Source of the DNA: Mucilaginibacter geliditolerans
GTDB taxonomy: Bacteria > Bacteroidota > Bacteroidia > Sphingobacteriales > Sphingobacteriaceae
Reading direction: 5' to 3'
DNA length: 64,000 nt
Assembly (NCBI RefSeq): GCF_014200495.1
Contig: NZ_JACHBY010000004.1
Location: 496,001-560,000, forward strand
Shown: one piece after another, positions 54,359-62,526 of the stretch
Layout: each line of letters begins with the position of its first letter
Position numbering within the stretch: position 1 is the stretch's first letter
The notes under the pieces: model-generated
What the model saw: the letters and a program-made list of their open reading frames with translations, nothing else
Database searches by the model: none
What the model was told of the DNA's origin: nothing
Program-made: the position numbers and the translations under genes

Positions 54359-54997
54359 ATGCAATCAAAAAGCCAAATCATCAACTGCTATAACCTGACG
54401 GCAGCAAAATACGCCGATAACTATTTTCATGAGCTGGATCAGAAACACCTCGACAGGATCCTGCTCGGCTATTTCGCTCATGAAAACAAAGCAAAAGGGC
54501 AAATCCTTGATCTCGGCTGCGGCCCCGGGCAAACCACTGCTTTTGTTTACGCCCTGGGTGTACATGATATTTTAGGCACCGACATTTCCCCAGCAATGAT
54601 AGAAAAAGCGCGCGAGCTAAACCCCAATATAAAATTTGAAACCGCAGATATGCTTCGCCTGCAATATGCAGATGAGCAATTTGGCTCAGCCATCGCCTTT
54701 TATGCCATAGTGCATTTTACTGAAGAGCAATTGGAAACAGCATTGAAAGAAGTGTATCGGGTACTAAAGCCAACAGGGCAGTTCCTGTTCTCATTTCACA
54801 TTGGCGATCAGATTGTGCATTTAGATACTTTTTTGAATGAAGCCGTGAGTATTGATTTTCATTTTTTTGAGGTGGAAATGATTATCCAATTGGCCACTAG
54901 TTGCGGGTTTAAAGTGGTTGATATTATTGAACGCAAGCCATATCCAGAGGTGGAGTATCCGAGTGATAGGGCTTATGTGTGGTTGGAGAAGGTGTGA
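54359..54997 (+). CDS. Class I SAM-dependent methyltransferase
   Basis: 212 aa. Motif I ILDLGCGPGQTTAFVYALG, then GTDISPAMIEKAREL, IKFETADMLRL and YAIVHFTEEQLETALKEVYR as in small-molecule methyltransferases of the Methyltransf_11/25 type. The substrate is unknown. Confidence 0.88.
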   Translation: MQSKSQIINCYNLTAAKYADNYFHELDQKHLDRILLGYFAHENKAKGQILDLGCGPGQTTAFVYALGVHDILGTDISPAMIEKARELNPNIKFETADMLRLQYADEQFGSAIAFYAIVHFTEEQLETALKEVYRVLKPTGQFLFSFHIGDQIVHLDTFLNEAVSIDFHFFEVEMIIQLATSCGFKVVDIIERKPYPEVEYPSDRAYVWLEKV

Positions 54998-55140
54998 TAT
55001 TTATTGCAGCATTAAGAGTGGGCCATGCTGAACGTAGTTGAAGCATACGGGCAGGCCCCTGCGCTCACTCAGAATTATTCTTAATATTTAACTAATTTTA
55101 AAATCTAAATTAGCATGAGTTTATATAAGATATACTATTA

Positions 55141-55647
55141 ATGAACAATATTTTTAATTATAAAATTGAAATTGATACAAACAGCGCTTTATTAAAGTTA
55201 AATGGAGAATTGATCTTTAACGTGAATCCCCTTCGACCTGGATTTTTTACAGAAGCTTATAATATTGAAGAACAGTTATCCGGGAAAAAATATAGCATAA
55301 AGTTCTTTAAGCATAATGTGTTTTATTATAAAGAAGAGAAAATTGAACTTTATGATGAGCAAAAGGAAATATTGATGAGGTTTGATTATCATTCTACACG
55401 TTATAATCTCATATTCTCCAGGGTAAGTATAGAAGAAAAAGTTAAGCGTATTTCGTTAGTTAATACTGAAAAAAAGATAATGGTATATAAAGATGAAGAC
55501 GAAGAAGTATTAGGTGATTATGATTTTTGGATTGGAACCTGGATCTATGAGTATCGTTTTTCCACTAGTGAAAAAATAAAAAATCCATTTCATTTATTTA
55601 TATGTTGCTTCTGTCACAAAGTATTACTAAGGCCTACGACTAGGTAG
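55141..55647 (+). CDS. Hypothetical protein, AT-rich
   Basis: 168 aa, intracellular, beta-rich (YKIEIDTNSALLKLNGELIF, YNLIFSRVSIEEKVKRISLV). The ending FICCFCHKVLLRPTTR is unlike the rest and may mark a frameshift or truncated 3' end. AT-rich codon use relative to its neighbours suggests a recently acquired gene. Not recognised. Confidence 0.45.
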   Translation: MNNIFNYKIEIDTNSALLKLNGELIFNVNPLRPGFFTEAYNIEEQLSGKKYSIKFFKHNVFYYKEEKIELYDEQKEILMRFDYHSTRYNLIFSRVSIEEKVKRISLVNTEKKIMVYKDEDEEVLGDYDFWIGTWIYEYRFSTSEKIKNPFHLFICCFCHKVLLRPTTR

Positions 55648-55668
55648 CAGTATTCTATTCACGTATAG

Positions 55669-55705
55669 CCCACAAAAAAAGGGCACAGTCCTAAAACCAT
55701 GCCCT
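55669..55705 (-). terminator. Second copy of the ahcY terminator
   Basis: 37 bp identical to 56618-56654, including the AGGGCA/TGCCCT stem and the poly-A (poly-T on minus) side. It lies 949 bp from the ahcY copy, on the other side of the RAYT gene and its REPs. Confidence 0.7.
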
Positions 55706-55747
55706 CTTGAATCCTGAATCTTAATTCTTGAATCTAGTACCCCATTT

Positions 55748-55792
55748 GGCGCAAGTCTTGTGCGGCTGCTTGCGGGCAAGTTGACTTGTGCC
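55748..55792 (+). repeat. REP sequence (RAYT-associated), copy 1
   Basis: GCGCAAGTCTTGTGCGGCTG, then TTGACTTGTGCC. CAAGT/ACTTG arms give a hairpin. It lies directly downstream of the RAYT gene. Confidence 0.75.
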
Positions 55793-55804
55793 TATACAGT
55801 AAGT

Positions 55805-56362
55805 TTAATACAATACATCAACTTCATTCAGCACTCCACCAAATCCATTATAATTGCTGGCGCTGCTATAAATATAAGCAGATGCCTCATTAATCCAACC
55901 GGCAGTAACAGGATTTTGATGAATGTAATTCAGTTTTTGGTCAAACAGGTTTGTATTGTTGTCAAGCTCAATAGGGTGATTATCCTGTTGCCATAATTGA
56001 TAATGAGTGTTATTATTATTTGCCTTACCTGCTTGTGCCAATAAATATAGTATCCATTTTTTTCGGCTTTCTTCCGGATTCTGTATAATCTCTTTAATTA
56101 CTCTAACAGATGAAAATTTCTTCAGATCGCGCATTATTTCAGAAAGTGTACTATCTCCTTTTCGACCAACTATCATATGCACGTGGTTGCTCATTATAAC
56201 ATAGCCATGGATCACTAAACCTTTTTCCTTTACACAATAGCGAAATGATTCAACTAATAATTCTTTGTAAATAGCCCGTGTGAATATATCTATCCATCCA
56301 ACTGTAGCAAATGTTATAAAATACAGGGCATCAGGATTTGAGAATTTATATTTAATACTCAT
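55805..56362 (-). CDS. REP-associated tyrosine transposase (RAYT, Y1 type)
   Basis: 185 aa. The HUH motif sits in MSNHVHMIVG, the catalytic Tyr region in LNYIHQNPVTAGW, and the core starts YFITFATVGWIDIF. RAYTs are single-copy, domesticated relatives of IS200/IS605 transposases that nick REP sequences. Copies of such a REP sit on both sides, so this is a complete RAYT-REP unit. It has the typical length of the Bacteroidota branch. Confidence 0.93.
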   Translation of the reverse strand: MSIKYKFSNPDALYFITFATVGWIDIFTRAIYKELLVESFRYCVKEKGLVIHGYVIMSNHVHMIVGRKGDSTLSEIMRDLKKFSSVRVIKEIIQNPEESRKKWILYLLAQAGKANNNNTHYQLWQQDNHPIELDNNTNLFDQKLNYIHQNPVTAGWINEASAYIYSSASNYNGFGGVLNEVDVLY

Positions 56363-56416
56363 GTATGAAAAATATTAAATTACTTTCATCCTGGCAAATT
56401 TGTCCAATATTGTTTT

Positions 56417-56462
56417 GGCGCAAGTCTTGTGAATTGGCCTGTGGGTAAGCTGACTTGTGCCT
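56417..56462 (+). repeat. REP sequence, copy 2
   Basis: GCGCAAGTCTTGTG ... GTGGGTAAGCTGACTTGTGC, near-identical in layout to copy 1, upstream of the RAYT start. Confidence 0.75.
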
Positions 56463-56508
56463 GGTCAGTTTATTTCTTAACCGAAGCACAAGTCATCCCC
56501 CCCCAATA

Positions 56509-56606
56509 GCGCAAGTTTTGTGCGGCTGTCTGTGGGCGAGACAACTTGTGCTCCGAAGCACAAGTCAGCCACTGCGCCATCCCCCCGCACACAAGACTTG
56601 CGCTAT
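56509..56606. repeat. REP copies 3 and 4 in inverted orientation
   Basis: AGCGCAAGTTTTGTGCGGCT begins the third copy (to about 56551). GAAGCACAAGTCAGCC ... ACACAAGACTTGCGCT (56555-56606) is the inverted fourth, giving a paired BIME-like structure. The rest of the 56.36-56.68 kb gap is covered by this, copy 2 and the ahcY terminator. Confidence 0.75.
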
Positions 56607-56617
56607 TTCAAATTCAT

Positions 56618-56657
56618 CCCACAAAAAAAGGGCACAGTCCTAAAACCATGCCCTTTT
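56618..56657 (-). terminator. Terminator of ahcY
   Basis: AAAAGGGCA (56626-56634) with TGCCCTTTT (56649-56657), then T-rich on the minus strand, 25 bp past the ahcY stop. Confidence 0.85.
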
Positions 56658-56681
56658 GAATTTTGAATTTTTACTTTTGAA

Positions 56682-57998
56682 TTAGTAACGGTAGTACTCC
56701 GGTTTAAACGGACCTTCAACAGTTACGCCGATATACTCAGCCTGATCCTGGTCTAATACTTCCAGTTCAACACCAATTTTGGCCAGGTGCAAACGGGCAA
56801 CCTTTTCGTCAAGGTGTTTTGGCAAGGTATAAACCTTGTTTTCGTATTGTGAACCATTGTTCCAAAGCTCTAACTGTGCTAAAGTTTGGTTGGTGAATGA
56901 GTTACTCATCACAAAGCTTGGGTGACCTGTTGCACAACCTAAGTTTACTAAACGGCCTTCAGCCAGTACGATAACATCGCTGCCATCAATAGTATATTTA
57001 TCAACCTGTGGTTTAATTTCAATTTTGGTATTGCCATAAGCGCCATTTAACCAGGCCATGTCAATCTCGTTATCGAAGTGACCGATGTTACAAACGATTG
57101 CCTTATCTTTCAACGCGCGGAAATGCTCTTCGCGAACGATGTTTTTGTTACCTGTAGCGGTAACCACAATGTCAGCTTCTTTAATTGCGGTGCCCAATTT
57201 TTTAACTTCGAAACCTTCCATAGCTGCTTGTAATGCGCAGATAGGGTCAATTTCAGTTACAATAACACGTACACCAGAGTTGCGTAATGAATCGGCAGAG
57301 CCTTTACCCACATCGCCATAACCGCAAACAACAGCCACTTTACCGGCCATCATCACGTCAGTAGCACGACGGATCGCGTCAACCAACGACTCGCGGCAAC
57401 CGTATTTATTATCAAATTTCGATTTGGTAACCGAATCATTCACGTTAATAGCAGGCATTGGCAAAGTACCAGCCTTCATGCGCTCATATAAGCGATGCAC
57501 ACCAGTAGTAGTTTCTTCTGATAAACCTTTGATGCCTTCAACCAGCTCAGGGAATTTATCCAATACCATATTGGTTAAATCACCACCGTCATCCAGTATC
57601 ATGTTCAACGGTTTGCGGTCTTCGCCAAAAAATAAAGTTTGTTCAATACACCAGTCAAACTCTTCGGCGTTCATACCTTTCCAGGCGTAAACAGAAGTAC
57701 CAGCAGCGGCAATAGCAGCGGCAGCATGATCCTGGGTTGAGAAAATATTACATGACGACCAGGTAACTTCAGCGCCCAGTTCAATCAATGTTTCAATTAA
57801 CACAGCAGTTTGTATGGTCATGTGTAAGCAACCTGCAATGCGTGCACCTTTCAATGCCTTTTGCGGTCCGTACTCTTTACGCAGCGCCATTAAGCCAGGC
57901 ATTTCGGCCTCAGCCAGTTCAATCTCTTTGCGACCCCATTCAGCTAATGAAAAGTCTTTTACCTTGTATTTAACGTAAGCAGTCTCTACTGATGACAT
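56682..57998 (-). CDS. ahcY: Adenosylhomocysteinase
   Basis: 438 aa. NAD-binding [14 protein letters not shown], substrate region [17 protein letters not shown] and the C-terminal [10 protein letters not shown]. It hydrolyses S-adenosylhomocysteine to adenosine and homocysteine, removing the inhibitory product of methyltransferases. It ends in the terminator at 56618-56657. Confidence 0.98.
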   Translation of the reverse strand: MSSVETAYVKYKVKDFSLAEWGRKEIELAEAEMPGLMALRKEYGPQKALKGARIAGCLHMTIQTAVLIETLIELGAEVTWSSCNIFSTQDHAAAAIAAAGTSVYAWKGMNAEEFDWCIEQTLFFGEDRKPLNMILDDGGDLTNMVLDKFPELVEGIKGLSEETTTGVHRLYERMKAGTLPMPAINVNDSVTKSKFDNKYGCRESLVDAIRRATDVMMAGKVAVVCGYGDVGKGSADSLRNSGVRVIVTEIDPICALQAAMEGFEVKKLGTAIKEADIVVTATGNKNIVREEHFRALKDKAIVCNIGHFDNEIDMAWLNGAYGNTKIEIKPQVDKYTIDGSDVIVLAEGRLVNLGCATGHPSFVMSNSFTNQTLAQLELWNNGSQYENKVYTLPKHLDEKVARLHLAKIGVELEVLDQDQAEYIGVTVEGPFKPEYYRY

Positions 57999-58296
57999 AT
58001 CTTTCTATTTTTTTGAAATGCAAAATTAAACAATATAAATGTGGAAATAAAATTATGGGTTATAACCGGGTATAGGTGTTGTAAGTATCCTTTGCCTTGG
58101 CTTAGAGAAAGGTGTCGATGGAGGAGACGTAAATAGGCCAACTGCTAACTAAATCCTGCCAACTGAATACTGTTTGGGCGTTGCCTGCGGCCCGGGTTAT
58201 CCGCTCATACTGCACGAGGCCTTAGCCGCGAGGCCGGTATCCGCTACTACCCCTAACGCAAACTTCACTCTCAACGCGTTATTGTGCGTTCTCTTC

Positions 58297-58570
58297 CTGT
58301 CAGTAGAACAGCTTCGGATGAAATCAGGCAAAACAATGGTGGCCTTGTGTGGTGGCAGGGCATAGCAGATTTTTACAGAAGCGTAAAAGCCAAAGTGCGT
58401 AGCGACAGCAGGGTAAAAATATAGCAGCCCAGGTTTTGCCTGATTTGCAGGATAGGGCCTCGTGCGGCAGAGAAGCATTTCTACTGACTTGCCTTTTTGG
58501 TCCTTTTGTGGCGAAGACAAAAGGACTAGGCCTAGCGGCTATGAGCGATATCAAGTGACTCAATAGACGG
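58297..58570 (-). repeat. Dispersed ~270-bp repeat, copy B
   Basis: The reverse complement matches copy A (48742-49016) nearly end to end, with insertions and deletions of a few bases. The 58.0-58.65 kb gap contains this repeat; nothing else is supported apart from a possible promoter for the GH92 gene. ORFs within it are not genes. Confidence 0.85.
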
Positions 58571-58649
58571 ATCTTCAAGCGGCATTCAAAGAGAATAGTC
58601 CAATTAAAACGTTTTACTATATTTGCACAGAAACCGACAATATTCCTAA

Positions 58650-60944
58650 ATGAAAAAAATACTGGCTATACTTTTTGCCTGTGCAAGCCTATCAGCATCC
58701 GCTCAAAATAAAACTACCGGTAATTTAGTACAGTACGTGCACCCGATAATCGGCACGGAGCGGATGGGCCACGTATTCCCGGGGGCGACGGTGCCATTTG
58801 GGATGGTACAGCTTAGCCCGGAGACAGACACGATCAGTTACGACCTTAACGGCAAATACAACCCCGATATATACAAATACTGTGCGGGCTACCAGTACAC
58901 GGATAAAACAATCGTGGGCTTCAGCCACACCCACTTCAGCGGCACTGGCCACTCGGATCTAGGTGACTTTTTGGTGATGCCCACAGTAGGCAAACTGCAA
59001 CTCAACCCCGGCACGGCCGATAAACCCGGCAGCGGTTACCGTTCCAATTTTTCGCATGCCAATGAAGTAAGCGAAGCCAATTACTATAAAGTAAAGCTGG
59101 ATGCCAGCGGTATCATTGCCGAAATGACCACCAGCGCGCGGGTAGGCTTCCATCAATATACCTTCCCCAAAACAGACCAGGCCCATATTATTCTGGACCT
59201 GACGGCGGGTATCTATAACTATCCCGGCAAAAACGTGTGGACCTATGTAAAGATATTAAATGACAGTACGCTGGTAGGCTACCGCCAAACCAATGGTTGG
59301 GCAAGGACACGAACATTGTACTTCGCCATGGCATTCAACAAGCATTTTACTGCCCATGGCTTTGCCAATTATACGCCAAAAGAAACCTATAAAGGTTTCT
59401 GGGCTAAATTCAACCAAACAAAAAACTTCCCCGAGATTGCCGGTAAGCAGATAAAGGCCTGGTTTGATTTTAATACCGAAGCAGGCGAAAAGATCAAAAT
59501 AAAAATGGCCATTTCGCCGGTAAGCATGGATGGCGCCTTAAATAATATGCAGGTTGAAGTGCCCGGCTGGGATTTTGAAAAGGTTAAAGCCGATGGCCAG
59601 GCGCTATGGGAAAAGGAGCTGCACAAAATTGAAATAAAGGCAAGCGAAGATGATAAGATCAACTTCTATACCTCGATGTACCACGCGATGATCAATCCGA
59701 CCATATATATGGATGAAGACGGCAAATACAAGGGCCTTGATCAGAATGTGCATCAGGCTGATGGCTTTACCAATTACACCACCTTTAGTTTATGGGATAC
59801 CCACCGCGCACTGCACCCGCTGTTCAATATTATTGAGCCAGACCGTAATGCCGACATGATCAAATCGATGCTAGCCCATTACGACCAGAGCCCCGAGCAC
59901 ATGCTGCCGGTGTGGAGCAACAGCGCTAATGAGAACTGGTGCATGAGTGGTTACCACAGCGTATCGGTTATTGCTGATGCCGTGATAAAAGGCAACGCCC
60001 CGTTTGATGCCAACAAAGCGCTTGATGCCTGCGTAACAACGGCCACCCACCGGGATTACCAAAGCATTGGCTTGTTTATGGACATGGGTTATATCCCTGA
60101 TGAAAAGGATGCTAACTCGGTATCCTCCACACTGGAATATGCCTATGACGACTGGTGCATCGCCCAGATGGCCAAAAAGCTTAACAGAACAGACATCTAC
60201 GAGCGCTTCAGTAAATATGCCGAAAACTGGAAAAATGTATACGATCCAAAATCGGGCTTTATGCACCCTAAAGAGGCCGACGGCACATTCCGGAAAACAA
60301 AGTTCGACCCCTTTACTACCATTGATATGGGTTTTATAGAAGGGAATGCCTGGAACTATACCTTATATGTACCGCATGACCCGCAGGGACTAATAAAAGC
60401 GATGGGTGGCAATAAACGTTTCATCGTTTATATGGACAGCCTGTTCAGCTATGACCTGCCGGACAAATACTTTGCTGAAACAGAGGATATCACTAAAGAT
60501 GGTATCATCGGTAATTATGTGCACGGCAACGAACCGAGCCACCATGATGCCTATCTATACGACTGGACAAACCAGCCCTGGAAAACACAGGAAAAAATAA
60601 GAATGATATTGCCAAAAATGTACAAATCCACCCCGGACGGTCTTGGCGGCAATGATGATACCGGCCAGATGAGTGCCTGGTATATCTTTAGTAGTTTAGG
60701 CTTTTACCCGGTAGCCCCGGGCTCGGATCAGTATGCCATTGGCAGTCCGGCTGTTGACCATGCAACTATTAACCTGGAAGACGGCAAAACATTCACCATC
60801 GACGTAAAGAACCAAAGCCCTAAAAACGTTTACATACAAAAGATAACGCTGAACGGCAAACCATTAAAGAGTTACTTCATCAGTCATGCTGATATCATGA
60901 ATGGTGGTGAGATAACTTTTGTTATGGGAAGTAAGCACTTGTAA
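58650..60944 (+). CDS. GH92 family alpha-mannosidase, secreted
   Basis: 764 aa with signal peptide MKKILAILFACASLSASAQ. GH92 hallmarks: VHPIIGTERMGHVFPGATVP at the N-terminus, GFSHTHFSGTGHSDLGDF, LWDTHRALHPLF, EGNAWNYTLYVPHD, HGNEPSHHDAYLYDW and GGNDDTGQMSAWYIFSSLGF, covering the calcium and catalytic residues. These enzymes remove alpha-mannose from glycans in the periplasm or at the surface. No SusC/D genes are adjacent, so it is an isolated enzyme. Confidence 0.96.
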   Translation: MKKILAILFACASLSASAQNKTTGNLVQYVHPIIGTERMGHVFPGATVPFGMVQLSPETDTISYDLNGKYNPDIYKYCAGYQYTDKTIVGFSHTHFSGTGHSDLGDFLVMPTVGKLQLNPGTADKPGSGYRSNFSHANEVSEANYYKVKLDASGIIAEMTTSARVGFHQYTFPKTDQAHIILDLTAGIYNYPGKNVWTYVKILNDSTLVGYRQTNGWARTRTLYFAMAFNKHFTAHGFANYTPKETYKGFWAKFNQTKNFPEIAGKQIKAWFDFNTEAGEKIKIKMAISPVSMDGALNNMQVEVPGWDFEKVKADGQALWEKELHKIEIKASEDDKINFYTSMYHAMINPTIYMDEDGKYKGLDQNVHQADGFTNYTTFSLWDTHRALHPLFNIIEPDRNADMIKSMLAHYDQSPEHMLPVWSNSANENWCMSGYHSVSVIADAVIKGNAPFDANKALDACVTTATHRDYQSIGLFMDMGYIPDEKDANSVSSTLEYAYDDWCIAQMAKKLNRTDIYERFSKYAENWKNVYDPKSGFMHPKEADGTFRKTKFDPFTTIDMGFIEGNAWNYTLYVPHDPQGLIKAMGGNKRFIVYMDSLFSYDLPDKYFAETEDITKDGIIGNYVHGNEPSHHDAYLYDWTNQPWKTQEKIRMILPKMYKSTPDGLGGNDDTGQMSAWYIFSSLGFYPVAPGSDQYAIGSPAVDHATINLEDGKTFTIDVKNQSPKNVYIQKITLNGKPLKSYFISHADIMNGGEITFVMGSKHL

Positions 60945-61014
60945 TAAGTTGAGATTGATACTCTATTGTTGCTGAATTGAAATTTTAGTAAATTTGTTTA
61001 GATAATACTAGCAT

Positions 61015-61242
61015 ATGGAACGGATAATATTAGAAGTGGATGATAAAACAGCGAAAGCCTGGCGTAATACCTCAGCCAAGCTGCGTGAGGCAATAGGGAA
61101 AAATCTGGAACAGGTGCTTAATGATTCATTAAATAAATCTAAGGAAGCCAATTTTGAAATGTTGCTGCAGGAAATAAGAAGCGAGGCAGCTAAAAATGGC
61201 CTTACAGAAGAAATTCTGATGCAATTATTAAATGAAGAATAA
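61015..61242 (+). CDS. Antitoxin-like partner of the PIN toxin
   Basis: 75 aa, highly helical and charged (DDKTAKAWRNTSAKLREAIG). The pattern suits a dimerising antitoxin N-terminus with a C-terminal toxin-binding tail. It overlaps the PIN gene by 11 nt. Family not certain. Confidence 0.7.
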   Translation: MERIILEVDDKTAKAWRNTSAKLREAIGKNLEQVLNDSLNKSKEANFEMLLQEIRSEAAKNGLTEEILMQLLNEE

Positions 61243-61651
61243 TAAGCGCTTTGTACTTGATACAAATACCTTAATAAGTGCTTTCATCCTTTCTCGTAAC
61301 TCTATTGCGGCACAGGCTTATTATAAAATAAAATTACAGGGCGAAATAGTTGTTTCAGAAACTGTTTTTGATGAGTTTGCTAACGTACTTATCCGGCCTA
61401 AGTTTGATAGATATATCTCATTAGAAAATCGATTGGCAGCTATTCAGGATTTGAGGGATATAGTAAAATTCATACCAGTTACAACTGTAATTGATGCCTG
61501 CCGCGATCCAAAGGACAACAAATTTCTTGAACTGGCTGTAGAGGCAGATGCAGCCTGTATCATTACCGGTGATAAAGACCTGTTAGTATTAAATCCTTTT
61601 CAAAACATCCCCGTACTAACCGCTGCAGAATTTCTGGAGAAGTTGGATTAA
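61232..61651 (+). CDS. PIN-domain toxin (VapC-like)
   Basis: 139 aa. RFVLDTNTLISAF (first Asp), VSETVFDEFANVL (Glu), DPKDNKFLELAVEADA (Asp-Asn-Glu) and IITGDKDLL (final Asp) give the four-acid metal site of the PIN ribonuclease fold. With its antitoxin it forms a toxin-antitoxin pair that cuts RNA. Confidence 0.9.
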   Translation: MKNNKRFVLDTNTLISAFILSRNSIAAQAYYKIKLQGEIVVSETVFDEFANVLIRPKFDRYISLENRLAAIQDLRDIVKFIPVTTVIDACRDPKDNKFLELAVEADAACIITGDKDLLVLNPFQNIPVLTAAEFLEKLD

Positions 61652-61693
61652 CTAATCAACTTAATCCAACTCAATCAACCACTCACTGACAAT

Positions 61694-62257
61694 TTACCCC
61701 GCCAAACAATGCTGCTCCCTCACCTGCAATTTGCTTAAACGTGTTTTCAGGATCCCCCTTGCGCGGCATAGTGTAGTACGTGATAACAACTCTGATATTC
61801 CCAGCGAATTACCAATCTCCTGGTGTGAGTAACCCTCAATGGCATACATATTAAATACGGAGCGGTAACTATCGGGCAATTGCTGTATTAAATTCATCAG
61901 GTCGGCGGTTTCCAGTGTATTGTTGTTATATGCAGAGCCTGATAGGGTATCATTTTCGCCAAAGTCATCAACCAAAACCATGCTCTTGGCTTTGCGGTAG
62001 CGGGTAATGGCGGTATTTACCATAATATGGCGTATCCAGCCTTCAAGGCTGCCTTCATTGCGGTAGTTGCCCAGATTTTTAAATATCTTTATAAAACCTT
62101 CCTGCATTATATCCTGTGCTTCGTCTTTATCCTTTGCGTAGCGCATGCAAACAGCCATCATTTTTGGGGATAGTACTTTGTATAAAAGTTCCTGGTATTT
62201 ACGCTCATTGCGCAGGCAGCCTTCCCATATAAATCTTAAATAATTGTCGGTACTCAT
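61694..62257 (-). CDS. ECF-family RNA polymerase sigma factor
   Basis: 187 aa. Region 2 (MRYAKDKDEAQDIMQEGFIK, then GSLEGWIRHIMVNTAITRYR) and region 4 (LPDSYRSVFNMYAIEGYSHQ, EIGNSLGIS). No anti-sigma gene follows within the window; the nearest gene is the convergent PIN toxin. The target promoter is unknown. Confidence 0.93.
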   Translation of the reverse strand: MSTDNYLRFIWEGCLRNERKYQELLYKVLSPKMMAVCMRYAKDKDEAQDIMQEGFIKIFKNLGNYRNEGSLEGWIRHIMVNTAITRYRKAKSMVLVDDFGENDTLSGSAYNNNTLETADLMNLIQQLPDSYRSVFNMYAIEGYSHQEIGNSLGISELLSRTTLCRARGILKTRLSKLQVREQHCLAG

Positions 62258-62398
62258 GGTAGTGTAATTTGGTAAGCCTATGCCAAAATTAGTACCCTTA
62301 AGTTATATGATTGATTTTCAATTAAATAAAGATATGCACTTCTACGAAACTGTTCGTTTTCGAACGCTTAACGTATGCAAGCGGACGGTTTTACGGTA

Positions 62399-62480
62399 GT
62401 GATTAGAGGTTGGTGATTAGTGATTGGTTGGAGTAACTGTAAAATAAATAAGCAAAAACTAATCACCAACCTCTAATCAC
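62399..62480. repeat. 23-bp perfect inverted repeat
   Basis: Arms 62399-62421 and 62458-62480 (GATTAGAGGTTGGTGATTAG type) with a 36-nt spacer, between the sigma gene and the FAD dehydrogenase gene. It looks like a dispersed repeat; no gene is seen in the 62.26-62.53 kb gap. Confidence 0.7.
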
Positions 62481-62526
62481 AAATCACTAAATTTGCCCTC
62501 ATCCGGGATAAAAACCCGGCAACAGC

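Noticed and set aside
58197..58578. Minus-strand frames of 84-107 codons before the GH92 gene
   Set aside because: Repeat copy B of the dispersed ~270-bp element; no conserved protein pattern.
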